Positions 6,566 to 7,434 of a stretch of 7,434 nt of DNA are shown here, piece by piece. The notes under the pieces are model-generated. The model had not been told where the DNA came from. It did no database searches and saw nothing but the letters and a program-made list of their open reading frames with translations. The DNA is from Acetatifactor sp. Lineage in GTDB: Bacteria > Bacillota > Clostridia > Lachnospirales > Lachnospiraceae. The DNA lies in the NCBI GenBank assembly GCA_016303085.1, contig JAEDMI010000123.1:1-7434 (forward strand). The letters run 5' to 3'. Every line of letters begins with the position of its first letter. The stretch's first letter is position 1. Position numbers and translations under genes: made by a program.

Positions 6566-7434
6566 TTATCTTTTTACCTTATCAAACTCAAACTCTTTCT
6601 GCGACGTCAGCCCCTCTTTTGCCAGCATGGTCTGAAGCACCTGGGCATCTGTCGTCACATCAAAAGCCGTCTCACGGAACATTCTGTTCAACAATTCCTC
6701 GAAAGCACCGTTTATCGTATCCAGCGTTTTCTCGATTTCTGTTTTCGCTTCCCTGATTTCCTCTCCCTGAGAGCGCAAATCATTGAACTCTTCATAGGCA
6801 GCTACCAGTTTCAGTGTGGTAGGCAGATAATAGTTCATAAACTTCCGCATCTGGGGCGCCTGTTCCGGATGCTCCTTCAGCCCTTCAAAAATTTCTTTTA
6901 ACAAATTCTCCAGTCGGAACAGCTTTGCGGAAATCTCCTCACCGGCTATATTATCGTTCATGTTTCTCAGTCTTCGGATACAATCCTGCCCCTCTGAGAT
7001 CATGGCATCCAACTCACTGTCCGGAGACTTTTCTTCAGGCTTCGGAGCTTCCTCGCCTTTCTTTTGCACAGCTTCTTTCAAGTCCTGCGCTCTCTGCTCT
7101 CTCTCCTGAATCTTTCGCTGTTTCTCCAGACTCAGATATTCACTGTAGATTTTGTCGCTCAGCATCAGGCAGCTCTCCTGCGCGTCCAGATGACCCTCCG
7201 GAAAAAAACCCGCATTCATCATTTTTTTAATATCTTTCAAAATAAATTTGCGTGTTTTATTGGTGTGAAGCGCCAAATCCTCCAAATTGATGTATTGATT
7301 GTGTCCGGCCAGTTCTACATATTTTTTTGCTCTTCTCAGCCGGAATTTCTGTTTACAGCCCACATTGAGCATTATAACAAATCCAGCAAGGAACAAAAAT
7401 GCACTCCAAAAAGCCTTTCCCACATCACTCCCTG
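6566..7434 (-). CDS. xpaC: XpaC-family membrane protein, 5' end beyond the window
   Basis: The visible part resembles the XpaC family (PF10112 by recall), named for 5-bromo-4-chloroindolyl phosphate hydrolysis although no phosphatase motif is evident. Numbering from the GTG at 7423, a membrane segment (about 5-23) is followed by a basic patch (24-34) that suggests the rest lies in the cytosol. Then come a helical domain with KYVELAGHNQYINLEDLA and the GFFPEGHLD loop (72-80), a charged coiled coil and Lys/Glu/Pro linker (95-135), and the conserved C-terminal helices with RKFMNYYLPTTLKL (193-206) and DTINGAFEELLNRMF (235-249). The frame stays open through the right edge with no ribosome binding site visible before the GTG, so the true start is probably outside and 285 residues are a minimum. 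It precedes telA by 22 bases; the pair is often adjacent in Firmicutes. Confidence 0.88.
   Translation of the reverse strand, partial: GSDVGKAFWSAFLFLAGFVIMLNVGCKQKFRLRRAKKYVELAGHNQYINLEDLALHTNKTRKFILKDIKKMMNAGFFPEGHLDAQESCLMLSDKIYSEYLSLEKQRKIQEREQRAQDLKEAVQKKGEEAPKPEEKSPDSELDAMISEGQDCIRRLRNMNDNIAGEEISAKLFRLENLLKEIFEGLKEHPEQAPQMRKFMNYYLPTTLKLVAAYEEFNDLRSQGEEIREAKTEIEKTLDTINGAFEELLNRMFRETAFDVTTDAQVLQTMLAKEGLTSQKEFEFDKVKR

Noticed and set aside
1..7434. Mobile element, phage, CRISPR, toxin-antitoxin or defence genes
   Set aside because: No transposase or integrase motifs, no spaced direct repeats of array type, no terminal inverted repeats and no shift in base composition were seen; every gene belongs to a known chromosomal family apart from the lipoprotein's unknown role.

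Overview
This window looks like ordinary chromosomal DNA from a Gram-positive anaerobe of the class Clostridia, most likely family Lachnospiraceae. That placement is an inference. It rests on moderate G+C, strong AAGGAGG-type ribosome binding sites, a lipoprotein built from Lachnospiraceae-type repeats that I remember as DUF4854, a long and divergent ATP-type PEP carboxykinase, and an XpaC/TelA gene pair. No mobile element, RNA gene, CRISPR array or phage gene is visible.

Layout: bases 1-205 are an upstream spacer with a strong rightward promoter (121-149) and a possible leftward promoter with a pseudo-palindrome near the left edge. A two-repeat secreted lipoprotein lies on the + strand (206-1093). 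A bidirectional terminator (1124-1153) separates it from the convergent pckA (1176-2903, - strand). The 177-base gap upstream of pckA holds a near-consensus promoter, a perfect 14-bp palindrome over the expected transcription start, two adjacent 13-base repeats and a small leader hairpin, so pckA is probably its own regulated unit. Further upstream on the - strand come deoC (3081-3746), a 104-base gap with hairpins, thrC (3851-5338), telA (5365-6543) and xpaC (6566 to the right edge, 5' end outside the window).

How the genes work together: xpaC, telA and thrC are packed with gaps of 22 and 26 bases and no terminator or promoter between them, so they probably share a transcript. deoC may be expressed by readthrough of the hairpin after thrC. 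PckA (oxaloacetate/PEP interconversion), DeoC (deoxyribose 5-phosphate to acetaldehyde plus glyceraldehyde 3-phosphate) and ThrC (last step of threonine synthesis) are central-metabolism enzymes. XpaC and TelA are envelope/stress-type proteins of unsettled function. I do not see a new multi-gene system. The best leads are the layered control region of pckA, the divergent PckA active-site motifs, the two-repeat lipoprotein, and the coupling of a stress-type gene pair to thrC.
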